A DNA stretch of 64,000 bases from Dipylidium caninum (GCA_017562135.1 QEYB01001398.1:1-64000); one strand, 5' to 3'; counted from the first letter of the stretch, positions 1 through 13,202 are shown. Numbers and translations: made by a program. The notes: a model not told the origin generated them from the sequence alone.

Positions 1-156
1 GCTTTGTGGCAACGAAATCCTCCTCTTTCAACTCTCCCGTGTCACGCCAAGCCAATTGTGATGGATGAGAGGCGGGAGGACCAGACCGGGCGGAGACATA
101 ATTCAAACGCCCCACCAATCGTTGAGCAAGTCAGAGTGGGTGGCGTGCCTCTGCAG

Positions 157-191
157 GACCACTCATTCGGCTATGGTGGCGATGCGAACAG
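157..191 (+). CDS. Exon of an unrecognised plus-strand gene (first seen in window)
   Basis: A short exon lies between a good acceptor (pyrimidine-rich, ending CTGCAG at 151-156) and a strong donor (GTAAGT at 192). Of the three frames, the one ending in phase 0 reads PLIRLWWRCEQ and runs straight into the next exon at 5299, which also begins in phase 0. Upstream exons would lie left of the window. The assignment rests on splice sites and frame continuity; I do not recognise the protein. Confidence 0.5.
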
Positions 192-1540
192 GTAAGTGGG
201 ATAGATAATCTCGCACGCCCACGATTTGCGCTGTATCGCATCTGCATCGGAGCCAGCCCCACCGGGAGATCGTTGGGTGCGGCGATAAGCGAGGCAGGCA
301 GGCAGGCAGGCCATCGGCGGGCGGCGGGCAGGTTGTCTCCCGCCCGAAAAAAGAGGGGATTAGAAATCCCGAAGGGCCGGGAGGTGGGGGTGGGGCTGCG
401 GGGATGCGCCAAAAAAAAAAAGCTCCCCTCCTTGCCCCGGCCTCGGACGCTCACCCACTCCGGCGGAGGTATCATTTTCCCATTTGGCATCCACGGGGCA
501 CGTTGTCTGGTTGTCGTTAACTGCCGACTCCGTTCCGACGTTGGTGGCACGCCACTTGCTCCGAAGCCCGTGAGCAATGGTCAACGTCTAGGAACCCAGC
601 CATAAAACGGCGTGCGTCGGAGTCCCTCCCTGCTGCGTCAACTTTAATTTGGTTTTTGTGCTCCGCGTAGGCCGGTTGGTTCACTTGCTCTCGGACGCGT
701 CTCACTGGCTGTCCGGAGTACGCGACCTGCCTCCCCTCGACCGCAGAGTGGAGCAGAAGCCCGACGGAGGTCTGGGTAACCGTCGGCTCAGTCTTCTCGA
801 CGCTCGCATGACCAGTGCGTTGGCGTTCGATGTGCATCCGGTTTCGGCTGTTGTCGCATAATGCGCCACCAGCTCGCAGATTAATTTATCTCCTGTTCCT
901 GGACAGTTCGCCCGACGGTGACCAGATGGTGCTTCTAACAAGCACGCACACACAGCCCCGTCAGCACCTAATGAGTTTTGCGCAGGGCCATGCCCAAAAG
1001 CCCGAGTGAGGAGGCGTTGTTGGGTCCTCCCCGAGATTGTTTCCGAGGTGGCAAAGTATCAACGTCTTGCCTCTTTGGCAGTAGTCCTTCAAACTCACGC
1101 CCACTTCGAAGGTCTGTCCCCCTTCTGAGTGCAACGGAGAGCGGTCTTCCTTGCCGCAAAATTGTTTGCACAACCTTGAATAGCCACTGCTGGCGCCGTC
1201 CGCCTTGAGCGACTCGTGCAATGAAGGGAAATTCATGCCCACTCGTATTTTGCGGAACGGTTGAATGGCATTGTGCCCTCATTCGTCGGGTGGCAGAGCA
1301 AAATTCGCACAACGACTGGTCACTCCTCGGGAAAGGGAGTCAGACTTTCGTTTGCACTGTTTCCCGATGGGTATAAAGGCTGAAAGGGAGGAATTGCATC
1401 CGGTCTGACCATCTCTGCCCCTCATTCCGGTCGAATGCCCCGTCATCTAGTCAGGCAGAGGTGCAACGAGGCAGGATAATCACTTGGCAGTGTTGATGGG
1501 GTGGGAGAATGAGAAGACGGCTTTTCTTATCGCACCCAAC

Positions 1541-1574
1541 CTCGCCTCGCCTCGCCTCGCCTCGCCTCGCCTCG
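1541..1574. repeat. CTCGC pentanucleotide repeat
   Basis: Almost seven tandem copies of CTCGC, in the putative first intron of the left gene. Confidence 0.95.
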
Positions 1575-1790
1575 AACTCCGCCCAGTCCCCATTGCACTA
1601 TCGCAGTGCAGCAAGCCAACAGATGCTCAAGTACAAAGCGCCCCGTGGGGAAGGCGGAGCGCACAAGAGGTGCGCTGCAGGGCCGGTGCCGCAGACCCCC
1701 TCACCAGATCGGATGGTGCTCTGGGGGATGAGAAGAGGGGAGAGAGCGAGAGAGGAGAGAGGAGAGGAGAGGCGGGAACTGACAACATGC

Positions 1791-1825
1791 CAACGCAACG
1801 CAACGCAACGCAACGCAACGCAACG
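1791..1825. repeat. CAACG pentanucleotide repeat
   Basis: Seven perfect tandem copies of CAACG, only ~220 bases from the CTCGC tract. A TCC triplet tract follows at 1931-1957. Confidence 0.95.
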
Positions 1826-4800
1826 CCTTGTCGTGGTTCTGTGAACGAGGCCAGACGAGGTGGTGCCTCAGTGTGCGGCTGCTCGTGTGGCGCTCTCCGC
1901 TGGAGGCGACGAAAAACGAGGAAAGCGTCGTCCTCCTCCTCCTCCTCCTCCTCCTCCTTTTTGCCCAGGCAATGCCTCATCCGAGTGGTGGTGTACCAGG
2001 ACCACCGTCCAATGGCATGACGACGTGTTGCCTAACCGTGTCGAGTGTGAGGACGCGACGCGGCGCGGCGCGGCGAGTCGCGGACGAGGGTGGCGGGACA
2101 GGCGGCGGTGATGGGGAGAGGCAGAGGGGGAGGGAGGTGTAGAGAGGTGGAGAGGTCAGACAACGTCGATCTGTTCGGCTGACCATCTGTTACCGCCTCG
2201 GGCTAAAGGACATTTGGAAAGCGGATGAGTCAGTGGCGAGGGTGCGCCGTGGGAATTCGAGCAAGCCGCCCCGACGTCCTCCCCCCAGAACCGCCCTCCT
2301 CCCTCCCCTCCTCCCTTCCGACCGCGGACGTGCCTCGTCCACCCTGTCTGCCCAGCTCCCCATCGGAAAGGCTGCGACCTTCGGCTAGGGGCAGCATGAC
2401 GCCTCATCATCGCAAATCCGTCTCTCGTCCGACTTGCCTTCTCGCCGCCCTGGCTACCGCTGGGAGGCGCCGGCCTGTGAATCCTTGGCGGTCTCGCGTT
2501 AAAAAGGGCACGCAATCTCCCCGGTTAAATTCCCTCATCCCGTGCCTGGCAAGCCGCTAACCCTAGTTGCTTCCACGCGTTCTCGGGATGCGGGAATGTT
2601 TTTTTGACCTCTCGTGGCCTACTGTCGGTGTCCATTGGGCAGAACGGCTTTTGTGGTTGACTTCAAATCAATTCGAGAAACCGCTTTTATCGACTTAAAC
2701 CGGCTCGGCCCTGGTTCCTTCCACCACTGGCCTTGCATTATTTATCTCGTTGAGAATGACCGTTGACAGTGACAGGTATCAAGGCCGTGTATGCCGGAAA
2801 TGCCGCGCGATGTAGCGAAAGTTTGAGCCCGCCTGCCCCCAGTCGGACCGCCTCTTTCAACTCTCTTCCTCTGGGCACAACCCGATCGAAAGATTAGCCA
2901 ATCGGCTAACCTGGGTTGAAAGGTGGGGGGGTGGAGCCGACAGGAGTGAGGAGTAAGCAGGAGCCAAGGGAGGATGAGAGGACAGAGGAGGAGAATGAGG
3001 CATGCAAAAGGACGACTTTAAATCTCCTTCCCCGAACCCTCCGCACTCCAGCCCCAACGTCCCCGTTGCCCGTAGCCCGTTGTGTGCCCACTTCCGATGC
3101 GCCGTGTTGCCCCAACCTGTTGGCACCACTTCTCGTCCGACTGGCGCGACCTTACGTGCGTCTTGCCTGCCTCGCGGACCGGCGTGCAATTCCATTGTTG
3201 CCCTAGTCGATAATTGCCTTTAGTCATACGACACACTCACGGAATGGTGGGTTGGGGACGATGTCTGTGTGTGCCTCGCAGTCGGGGCCCCACCGAAAGG
3301 GCGCACGGCGTTGACCGCAATTCTCCTCCTTTGGACCGATCAGACGGACTTTTACCGCGGTAGGCAACCCATAGACACAAAAATACTTGTCGCCTGTCGC
3401 TCGGTGGTAGTGTTTCGTCGACGGCGTCATTTTCAGCATTCACTCTCGTGTTCCGGCTGCCGCGGAGAGAGACAGACTGGCTTTTGTACCACGAGGGTGT
3501 CTCCTCTATCTCAGGTGACTACGCGACATCTGCAACTTTCCGGCCACTCACCTATTCCCGATCCCTCGCGGTTTGGTCGTGGCAACTTCTGCCCCCACGC
3601 GCGGACCACCCTTCCTGCCTAGCATCCCTCTCGCCAGCAGCAAGGGCCGGCTGTCCAAGCGCCTCAACCCGCATCAACAAGGAATGTGAATGTGCGATCA
3701 TTATTATCGGCCTGAGGCAGGTGGTGACGTCTTCAAGAAGGAACTCGCCTCAGCGCTACGGCTTCCACATTCACATTGAATGGACCCTAAAAGGGCTGGA
3801 TGCGAGAGGCTGGCCGTCGACAGGCCCTTGCTGCATGGCGCGGTCCACCTCCTCAGCAGCCTGCCGCAGTTGATTCGCCATTTTTGTCCTTGATGATGCC
3901 ACCAGGCCCGGTCGCTCCTCGCCATACGCGCGGGGGGGCATTTGGACTCCCAGGACCAGCTTCGGTTTGTGCTGGCCTCCGAGTTTTATTGCCAACACCC
4001 GCACCCATTTAGTGGGTTTTCGTACGACCAAGAGCACCGGTGTGCAAAAAAGTTACTCCTCACTAAACGCACGCCAAGTTCGCGTCTTCTCCGAGACGAT
4101 GCCCGTCCCTTGTGTTGCCACAACAACTGCCTTCGCCTGTCGCCACCATCTACCAGCCCCGTCGCCCGACGCCATGTTCCTCGCACTGTGAGGTTTGTTC
4201 ACGCAGCATCGTCTCCTGCCTTTTTAATTTTATACGAGTTGAGCTGCACCGTTTTTTGCCCTAGAAAAAAAAAATACGGTAAAACAAATCGAACTTAAGA
4301 GAAGTGTTTGGGGACTGGCAACGGTCTCCTTCGGTCTGTTGGAGTCGGCCCGGCACCCCAACGCCGACGGGGAGGAAGAAGGTCGGCTGTCTGTAGTTGT
4401 CATCCTCTCGCTTCCCCTCTTCGCCTCGGTTAGCCTTCGCGGCCCCTGCCGCCGCCGTCGACGCGAGGCTGTGGCTGCCCTTCCCCGTCCCCGTCCCCGT
4501 CCCCGGAACGGCCATCACACCTGGACCGCACACAGGGCGCTTTCGTCGGCGCACGGCGTCCCTGGCCGCGCGGTTCGGGCGCCTCGAATTTCTAATTTAT
4601 TTCCCCAAAGTCGCTAATTATCACCATCCTCTCTCGCCCCGCTCTGCTCCGCCTCCTGCCCCGCCGCCCACCTTCTCCCTCTCTCCTCCGAACACACAAA
4701 TCAACATTAGACTGGCGCCAAACAAGGAAAAATTAAATTCAATACAGGGGACATTTTTTTCGCCAATGTGGCAACCGAAACAAATAATTCCCGATTTGTG

Positions 4801-5298
4801 TGGGCCGCATGGAAGGTGTGTGGCACATGGTGAAATGTTATCATGTAATGGTGCTAGGAACAAAACGACGTGGATTCCAATCACGGAGTCCGCTCGATCC
4901 GCCTGGTTTGACGGGCCTCTTGCTCTGGCCCCAAACTTCGCCCCGGGCGGAATGGCGGGGCGGGGCGTTGGCTCAACTCCCCCTCGCCTCTCACTGACCA
5001 TCCTCGTTCCATCCACTGCTCCCGCATAAATTGCCTTCTCCAACGCCAATTTTGGATCGAAAAAAGGTTTCAAGGACATCATGGCGGGGGGATTGGTGGA
5101 ATCGTCCAAGCCTCGGAGGGCGTTTCGCTGCTGTTATGCCGGGCCACTCGACGGCCCGTCCGGTGGCTGAAGGGCTCCTCGGTGGGAATGGAGGCTCGAG
5201 CGTATTTTAAGAGACTTTCGCCGTCGGGGAGTCGACGAACTGCTTCAGCCCTCACCTAAATGCGCCTAATTCACCTTGTTTCTTTTTTTTGTTTTCAG

Positions 5299-5390
5299 AT
5301 TTGCCGTGAGGAATTTGTCGCCCTACATTCCGAGAATCTGCTGGAAAATCTCTCCGACTACCTTCGTGCCAAATTCGAGTACTCCCGGAC
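5299..5390 (+). CDS. Exon of the unrecognised plus-strand gene
   Basis: The exon is bounded by a T-rich acceptor ending TTTTCAG (5292-5298) and donor GTAAGT (5391). It encodes 30 residues starting ICREEF and including HSENLLENLSDYLRAKFEYS, a likely amphipathic helix, and ends in phase 2 (AC). The next exon starts with one base (C) that completes a Thr codon, so the frame is continuous. I do not recognise the family. The composition (charged, Leu-heptad-like) looks like real protein rather than the Arg/Pro/Gly noise of surrounding frames. Confidence 0.65.
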
Positions 5391-6971
5391 GTAAGTTGCG
5401 CACAAGGCTGACCGCCCCGCTCCCGCTCCCGCTATTTGAGCGCTCTCGGAGAGCTCCTAATGGGGCGCCGGTGTTCACCGCCTCTCCTTTCACCTCCCAG
5501 ATTGTCTCCCCTACACGCCCCTCCGTTTCGTGCGACTCTTTTTTTGCCGAACTGCTCGTGGCGGTTGTTTCGTATGATGATGTTCGCCTTCCCGCCGAGC
5601 GAATGGCTGGGCGCGTGCCTGGCCGGATGAGCGAGGCCGGGACGAGCGCATGGCCCGCGACTGGAATCGGTGGATGCGGCGTGAAGGGAGACGCGTTTGA
5701 TTAGACGGGGCTTGGGGCGCATCACTAGACTAGAGGGCTGCCCACATCCTGAACGTCAGCATTGAAAATGAACACACCGCTCGACACGGCACCCGCCGTC
5801 GACGTGGTTCGAGGCGATTGTGGGTCTCGTACCTCCCTGGCACCATCGGCCTTCGCGTCCTGGCGAAGCCTCACCTTCCACGCAAATCGCCTGTCCGCAC
5901 ATTTCACTGACCAGGTGGTAGTAAAACGGAAATACGTTTTCATAGAGAAGGGCAATGTCAAATGGATCTGAAATGGCCGGTTTGACGGCGGTTGAGGCGG
6001 TGGCATGTGGAGGGTTGTGGTGTCACTCACGCGTCCAAACTGAGAGGAGCATGTGCGGATCGTCGGGAAGTCGTCCTTCTTTACCCACTTCGCCTTGGCG
6101 GACACCTCGCTCGCTGTGCTGCCCGGCGCCTAGTCTCACTGCGTAGGTCTCAAATCTCTTGGGGAACTCGGCACGCAGCATTCACGCCGCCTCCGCAATA
6201 TCCGTGGGGGGGGGGAGCGTGACTGCGACAAGGACGCCCATGTCGCTGTTGGCGGCGAATAGTACGCGTGGGAGACAGTCGTGGCAGACCCGGCGAGGCG
6301 GAGTTGACGAATCTCCCTTCGTCCAGACCGTCCCGACTTCCAGAGGTCACCGAGAGGCGCATGAAACGCGATCTGCGCCACGCCTCACAAGAGTCGGGAG
6401 CTCGTCTCCTCTGACCGTCCAGTCGCTGTGGAATAAGACCGAGTTGGCGGTGCAGGTCCCGTGCAATTAAAGGCGCGGCTGAGCCAACATCAGACTCCCC
6501 AAACACATTCTGCGGTTCGGGAAGGATCCGTTCTGCTTTGGGATATCATAAGTTCCTCCCTCCGGATCGGTCGCCATCTGTCGTTGGAGCAGAGGATTGA
6601 GGCACCCAGACCCGGTCTTCTTCACTACTGCCGCCACATTTGCGCGTCTTCGCGAATCGTCAACGCAACTTCCCCTCGACACCCTATTAAGGGTCCGCGT
6701 TGGACAGGCCTGACACTTGCGGGGTGCGGTTTTTTCCGCTCTTCTGGCGTGTCACTACTTTCTCGCGCGCCACTTCAAAGCACCTCGCTCCCGCGACAGT
6801 CGGCGACTTTTCCACCAAATTTTGCGCTGGACGTTTTCACAAATGTCCAATTATGCTCGCTCGTAAGCCGTGGAGCCGGGGCCTCGGCCCGGAGAGCGGC
6901 TGGCTTTCTGTCCTGTCACCCTTGGTTCGGTGGGAGCACTTTTTTCTAATAACTCGCCTTCCCCTTTTCAG
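5391..6971 (+). other. Putative intron between exons at 5299 and 6972
   Basis: The intron starts GTAAGT and ends CCCCTTTTCAG. I see nothing else supportable in it. Confidence 0.55.
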
Positions 6972-7051
6972 CGAACTCAGCAAACTGCCGGAGGAGAAGC
7001 GCATTGAGGCGGAGAATTTCAATAGGCTCTTAAAACAGTTTCCCAAGCGAG
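6972..7051 (+). CDS. Exon of the unrecognised plus-strand gene, GC donor
   Basis: The acceptor is CCCCTTTTCAG. The exon encodes ELSKLPEEKRIEAENF followed by NRLLKQFPKR, a highly charged helical segment continuing the frame of the previous exon (Thr codon split 2+1). The exon is followed by GCAAGT rather than GTAAGT; AG|GCAAGT is the classic form of a GC-AG intron. The exon ends in phase 1. No family is recognised. Confidence 0.6.
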
Positions 7052-8270
7052 GCAAGTTCCCAAATGTTTGATTTCACAAAAGCTAGTGCTTAGACGAGAG
7101 CGCCCCCCCCCCGCCGCCTGCCCCCGCCAGCCCCGGTCCTGTCACCCGCGACGCGTGAGCCTCCTCCGCGCGCGAGGTTTGAGGTCGCGCTACGGCGTTG
7201 CGTTTGAAGTGGCTCCTGCTCATGAACCCACTCGCCGGTCTGGGGCAGAAACTGCCCGTCCCGCCAGGCCCCTCCCCTTCCCTCCCCCTCTTCGACTCCG
7301 TCCGCGCTCCACGTTGTTGGCTCTCCTTCCGCTTCCTCCAACAGGTTTACCCTCCGCTTGCCCGCCCTGACCGCGCTCACCCCGGCAGTGCGGACGGCGC
7401 GAGGTTTGGTGCGTGCGAGCACAAGCACCATTCAATCGTGCTTCACTAGGCATTTCCCTTCATCCATCTTTTTTTCGCCCACTTAACCGCATCTCCGTTT
7501 GACGATCCCCCACGCCCCACGCCTCAGCCCCCGTGGTTCCCGTTAGCAAGTGATCGGGGGGCAATTGACGACTCAGTGGATTCCTCGCCTCCCCCCCCCA
7601 CCCCAACCGCCTTGGCACTGCGTTTGCCAAGCGCCGCAGGGGCGTGTTTGACCTGCCCGCGGTTTGGCTCTCCTCTCAAAGGTTTCACTCAGCTCAGGAA
7701 AGTGCTCTCCCTCTCCGGGCGCGGTGGCGAGCTTCAAGTTGTGTTCTCTTCTACCCTCAAACACTCCCCCCCCCTCCCCTCTCCCGCCATCATTACCTGC
7801 GGTTCTGCGCCGAGTTGCTAGAGGCAACCTGCCGCATGAGGAGGTGAAACTCTTTCTTCCCCTTCTTCTTTCCTCTTCCTTCGCCTTCGCTTCCGCTCCT
7901 TCCCACTCCCCCCCTCCCTCGCCTTAATCGTTTGCGAGGATACGATGACGTGGAATCGTGCTCCTTTTTGTTCCACAAAAACGCACTTTAGGCTGTCCCC
8001 CACCTAATTAACTCTCGTAGCTCCCCTTTTGCTATTAACCTCACGTCGAATTTGTTAATCACCAAAATTTCACTAGGCGTTGAGACAGTTTAAGTTGGTG
8101 GGTAGAGGGAGAAAGGAGGCGTGAGGCCCTCGGCGCCTCTCTCTTTCTGAACCTCCCCCCCCCCCAACGCCCCAACCACCGCGGCCGTGTTCCACGTCGC
8201 GTGGCCAGGCGGCCGGAGAAACCGAGGACCTGGGCTTATTTTTCTTTTATATTTGTGGTTTGGTTGCCAG
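7052..8270 (+). other. Putative GC-AG intron
   Basis: The intron begins GCAAGT and would end TTGGTTGCCAG. It contains pyrimidine-rich and purine-rich tracts but no convincing exon. A 29-base frame at about 7819-7847 (LEATCRMRR, then GTGAAA) is a weak alternative exon. Confidence 0.4.
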
Positions 8271-8310
8271 TAACCCAGTCAAACCCGATTCACCTCCTCC
8301 CTCTTGTCAG
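8271..8310 (+). CDS. Candidate microexon (40 bases) of the unrecognised gene
   Basis: It is flanked by a T-rich acceptor ending TTGCCAG and a donor CAG|GTAACT. Read in the phase left by the exon at 6972-7051 it encodes V-TQSNPIHLLPLV and leaves phase 2. The next candidate exon (13203) begins with the single base needed, giving ...LLPLVRRFNLPEKVPKG. Other frames are also open, so the frame choice depends on that chain. Confidence 0.45.
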
Positions 8311-11300
8311 GTAACTTTGACCTCTCCAAGGTTCTTGCCTCGACGTACTTCTTCAGCTAGCAGCCCAGCGCCCAGTCTGGTTGGAGGATGCCGCCTTCCC
8401 CTCCGCTCCCCGCCGCATCCCATCCCAACCCCCACCGATTGTACATACTGTAAAAAGACTGCCCCACGAGGAGGAGGCGGCGGAGGTGGAAACGGCGGGG
8501 CGAGAGAGAGAGAGAGAGAGAGCGAGAAAGAGGAAGGAGAGGAGAAGGAGAAATGCGATACACCTCGGCGGCAACGCTGGCAGCCAAACAGCTGCCCACT
8601 GTGTATCGTCGCATCCGTCGTTGTTGCCTCACTTTTTTCCGAGTATCCTCTGAAGAGAAACAGTCGGGTGGAATGAGACTGGGACTAATAAACGCCGCGT
8701 ATTCCTCCCTTCTCCCAAATGGCCGAAATTCCCTCCTCTTGTTTCCCCTCGCCTTGGGACTGCTCTCCCATTAGTTCAATTTCTGTGGAAAGCAAAATTA
8801 AAATCTGTCAAATAGGGCGACTATTAATCATTTCTGTGCGGAGAAGGGGACCGGAGGGTCCTTGGAGCGCGAACAATGCGTGCTCGTCACCCGGCCGAGC
8901 GCAGAGGAGGTCCGCCGGGCCCGGGTGGACGCCCGTTGGTGATTTTAGTCCGGAAATTTGTCACCCTGACGAAAGTCGTCGCCGCCGCCGCCAACAGCTG
9001 TGTGTCCACTCCTCCCGCCTCGGTCGGCCGACTGCGCTGGTCGCCGTCCTGTTCCCGCTTTATTGTCGGCCGATAAATTAGGTCTGCACTCTCCCGCGCC
9101 CACTTCCGTCCCCCTCGTGGTGCCGAGGGTTGTAAACGCGTGTTATTTAATCGGAAAGGCAGTGGGGCTTTGCGGAAGCCTGCAGACCTCGTCCTCTCCC
9201 TCCCCTCCGACGCACGCGTTGCCAATTCTAGGGTGAGGAGTCGGGAACGGTGTGTTTCCCCTTCTTCCGAGTGATGGCCAAATCGTAGACCGCCGCAGAA
9301 CCGCGATGGAAGAATTTACTTTCCTACATCATTGAGGGCAGGAGAAGTTTGAACTGTTCAACCTCCAAATTGCCGGTCGTCTTTTCGAGTTCTGCGATCC
9401 AGTCGTCGGCTGCCTTCATTCACCAGTGAGATCACAGCAGACTGGCCGATTATCGTCTAAAATGTGCACAAAATGCCAGGTCATGTGGGACACATTCGTG
9501 CGACTTGCCGAATTTCGTCTCGAGACGAAATAGTGCGATGGCAGCAATCGTCCTCTGTGTCTCTCTCCGCTTCTGATTTCCAAAATCTGAAGTTTTCGAC
9601 AGATCTGACAAACACCCTGCCTGTCGTTCCGCCGGGGTTGTGCGCGTCCTTGTCTCCTGCATTTAGCGCGATTTGCGAGGCGAAAGACAGGTAGATGCAG
9701 GCGGGAAGAGGCGGGGCTGACAAGCCGGGGCGAGTCCTTTTCTCCCCACGCGCTCGGGGTGCTCCTCAGCAATATCTCTTGAATTTGGGTCGTCCCGCCT
9801 CTGCCTACGCACACACAGAGAGCTTCTATCTCCCAGTCCGTCGGAGAGAAAGTCACCGGCCGCAGACTATTGCTGACTGGCGGCCGCTCCTCGCGACCGA
9901 CCGGTCGCAAACCCGCCGCCTGGCGGTGCGGTTACTCATTATGCCGGGTTCATTTTTGTTTGCTTGCTTGTCACCGACTGGTCAGATTGACGACTTCTCG
10001 CCTGGTGGTGATATCGCCCCAAAACGAAATTAAATTTAGAGTCATTCTTGAGCGCAGCCTCCGAGTTCGTCCGTCATTTTTCGGTTGCTTTTAACTTCTT
10101 CAGAGAATTCTAGCCGTCTGCAGGCTCAGATGGCCAAGGTCCGGCCAGTAGAATCAGGGGTCCCGCGGCCTGTTTCGCGCCTGTCTGGGGTTTTGAGTTA
10201 GAAAGTCGGTCAACACGGGACAGCGGAGAGGAGGACGAATCTGATTGGCCCATGCTGCCACTAAATGACCTTGGGCTGAGTCTCCCACGCGGTAATAGTC
10301 CAAGTCCCCAAGTGAAAGGGACTTTCGAGAAGCGTCGACCAGATACGTCCTCCCCATTTGGGTGCGCTTGTTGTGCTGAGCTCAGCCCCGAGGCCCTCGG
10401 TAATCCAAACTCTTCTCCATTTGGCGTGAGGACGCCGTAGAAGAAGTATCAAGACTCTTAAAAGGACTCAAGGCGGCGGGGCACTGACTCCCTCACAATC
10501 CACTAGGTGATTTCCATAACGAGGCTTTTGCTCTCCCAACCTACAGGGGTTGGGCGATTTTCTACACCGCTGTTTTCGTGACTATTTTGGCGCGCAATGA
10601 ACCTCCTCCATCGGAAGACTGTCGAGTAGATCAGTCGGAGAGTTGTTTGGCGCCTTCTACCGCGTGTCGTCCAGTTCCACTTGGACCGGGTGGACAACGC
10701 CAGAGTCGCGCCGATGGCCTTCGCGCTGGCAGTCCTCAAGGTGGTTTGGGGACAGCGCGTCGACCCGTCCGTGTCCCCCATCCGCGCATGGCGAGTCCGA
10801 CGGTGTCGCTTCGCACATCACACAAAATTCAAACCGAGGCGCCAGGCGCCGTTTGCCGAAGTAGCCCGTCGTCGCGGTCCTTGCTGGTCGACCAGTTGTT
10901 GTCCGAGGCCTTTCGCCGCGGTCGTCGCCGGCAACACGAGCTGGCGCCCGACGAAGACGATCAGACAAACAGCCAGTTGAAACCGGTCGTTTCATCAGTC
11001 CCTTGAGTAGCCTCCTGCACTTTGCTTCTTGACCATTAAGTCCGACGGCTGCGAGAACTTTCGACCTGCTTCTCGGGAGGGTTGACGCGGCACAAATCCA
11101 GATTAAAATAAACTAGCTTATTTAAAAAATGTTTATATGCATAAGGTGGCAGAACTAAAAGTCCACTGGTACAGTTTCCATGAAGAATGTTATTTTCCTA
11201 TTTTTGGCCACCATAGCTCAAAAGCCCACATTGATTAGTGGAGGAGTTGTAATCACAAATAATTGGTAAAATCTAGCCAAAATGCCACATATTTCCATGC

Positions 11301-13202
11301 CAATCATAAATGTCTCTGGTACCTTTCACTTGCCATCAAGCAGAGAAGTCCTGGCAATCACAGATTATGCGAACAAGTCAAATGTGAAGCGTGCATGCAA
11401 GAGAAATTTAATTTACATGAAGGCGCACGACTGTATTCCCATAGCAGCTAATGTGATTGTACAAAAATAGTAGCTTTGTAGTGTTGAGACAATTAATTAT
11501 ACAACGAAACCGATTACGAGAGGACGAGGGACCCAGAATGCGCAAGTGCTTTGTCAGGTGAAGGAATCCAACGCCCCGTCGACAGGTGGGCCTCTCCAGT
11601 TGTCGCTGGCCTGCACGACCGCGCGAACGGGCCGCGCGCCCGCTCAAATAAACGCCGTCGCATCGATTTCATCGATCGGCAACGCCGGTGACGCACCCGA
11701 AATATCGATCCTTTGCCGTGCCTGGCGCGGTCAGGCGTCGATGCTACTGCATTTGAGACGAAATTTCATTGGATAATATAACTTATTCCTTGTAGTAAAA
11801 GAAAAGAACTTTAGAAGTTAACTGATAAAGATAATTCACGTTGGAAATTAGCGACAATAAGTTAATTAGTAGTTGGGCGGGAAAGTGGTTTTCATTGGAC
11901 GAAGAGAACAAGGAGCGAAGACGAATTTGCCAGCCTCGGTGAGGACGTGTCTTTAACCAGCCATTAGAGAAAATCGTGGGCTTCATCTATTTTTAGTCAG
12001 ATGATGGAGGCAGTACGACTCCGGCAAGCGACGTATGACGTCCCAATTAATTCCATAACTTCAAAACTAGACCACCTTTTGTGTAGTGAAAAAAAAAACA
12101 GGAGACTCTCAATCTTTCCTCCCAACTTTGTGTCTTGTTTACAAATTTCTGAGTGTTCTTTTTTCCACCCTGGTTAAAAAACGATGCACAACGGGAGAGG
12201 AATTCACGCATGGCTGCAACAACTGGGACGTTGTTTCCGCTGTGGTCAGTTCCGGAGGCGCTTTTAAGTACTTACCCAAGTTTCCTGTCTAGGGGAGATG
12301 TAGTTGTAGTTATTATTTACACGTTCTGTTACACTCAGTTGAAGGCGACTTGATCGCGAAGGCGAGGTAAAAAAGCGCGCCTAAATAGTCTGCACCACTG
12401 AAAGGTCAGAGGCGGAGAAGGAGACGGGGAGGAAGGCAAGGCAGAGGGTCACTTCACCCGGATGCGTTGAAAGTGAACAGGTCGTCGGGACAAAGGGCGA
12501 ATCACTGAATGCCCCACGCGCCTACACCGTAAGCGGATATGCCCGTCATTTTTGCCATTGTTGTTGTGCCCTTCCGATCGTGCTGCGGTTGTCCCGTGGC
12601 GGCGCGGGGTCCGTGGACGGAGCCGCGAGGCGTCCCTGCGGCGACCACCGGAGGGGCGGGCGCGGCGGAACCGCCCTCCGCCTCCACCCGCCTCCCACCG
12701 CAGTCAACGAGGCCTCCTCGCCGCTGGGAGAGGTAATTGCCGGTTGGCAGCAGGAGAGGCGGTCGCTGGCAGGGCGGGGAGGACTTAATTATTTGCCACT
12801 GGTGGAAATCGAGGCCTCCGGGGCGGTGTTTATGTTGTCTCGAATCTCATGCGGAACGCGTACGGAATGAATTCGTTTATTTTATGGCCAAGACGAGGTG
12901 GAGTGCAGAAGTGCACGCCAAAAATTCTTATCCGGGGGCGGTGTTGTGTATTTTTCGCTCCCGGGGCGGAGGGCGGAGGAGGCGCGGGGAGGGAAACTTA
13001 TACACTTGCATGTTTTACTCCTCCCCGCCTCATATCATCAATTTCATTGCAAATTCCTTAAAAGAAAGGGAGTCTCAGTCCTCACTGCCTTCGTTGAAAG
13101 CAAGGGAACATTTCTTCACCTTCTCCTCCTCCTCCTTCTTCTTCTTCTTCTTATTCTTCTTCTTCACCGACGGCAGCAATTTACATTGCAACTTACTTGC
13201 AG
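8311..13202 (+). other. Putative 4.9-kb intron; GC-rich flanks and AT-rich core
   Basis: The intron starts GTAACT and ends in a long pyrimidine tract (CTT triplets about 13130-13165) plus TTGCAG. A GA dinucleotide tract is at 8502-8522. The segment about 11.05-12.4 kb is clearly AT-richer and contains a cluster of ATCGAT sites (11661-11708). Open frames around 10.58-11.0 kb on both strands look like composition effects. No exon is supported. Confidence 0.4.

Larger units (their letters stand above)
192..5298 (+). other. Putative intron of the left gene; GC-rich, repeat-laden
   Basis: No exon could be supported here. The stretch holds a CTCGC pentamer tract (1541-1574), a CAACG pentamer tract (1791-1825) and a TCC tract (1931-1957), plus several chance open frames of 100-210 codons on both strands. 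It may hide small exons that cannot be told from noise by eye. Confidence 0.4.
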
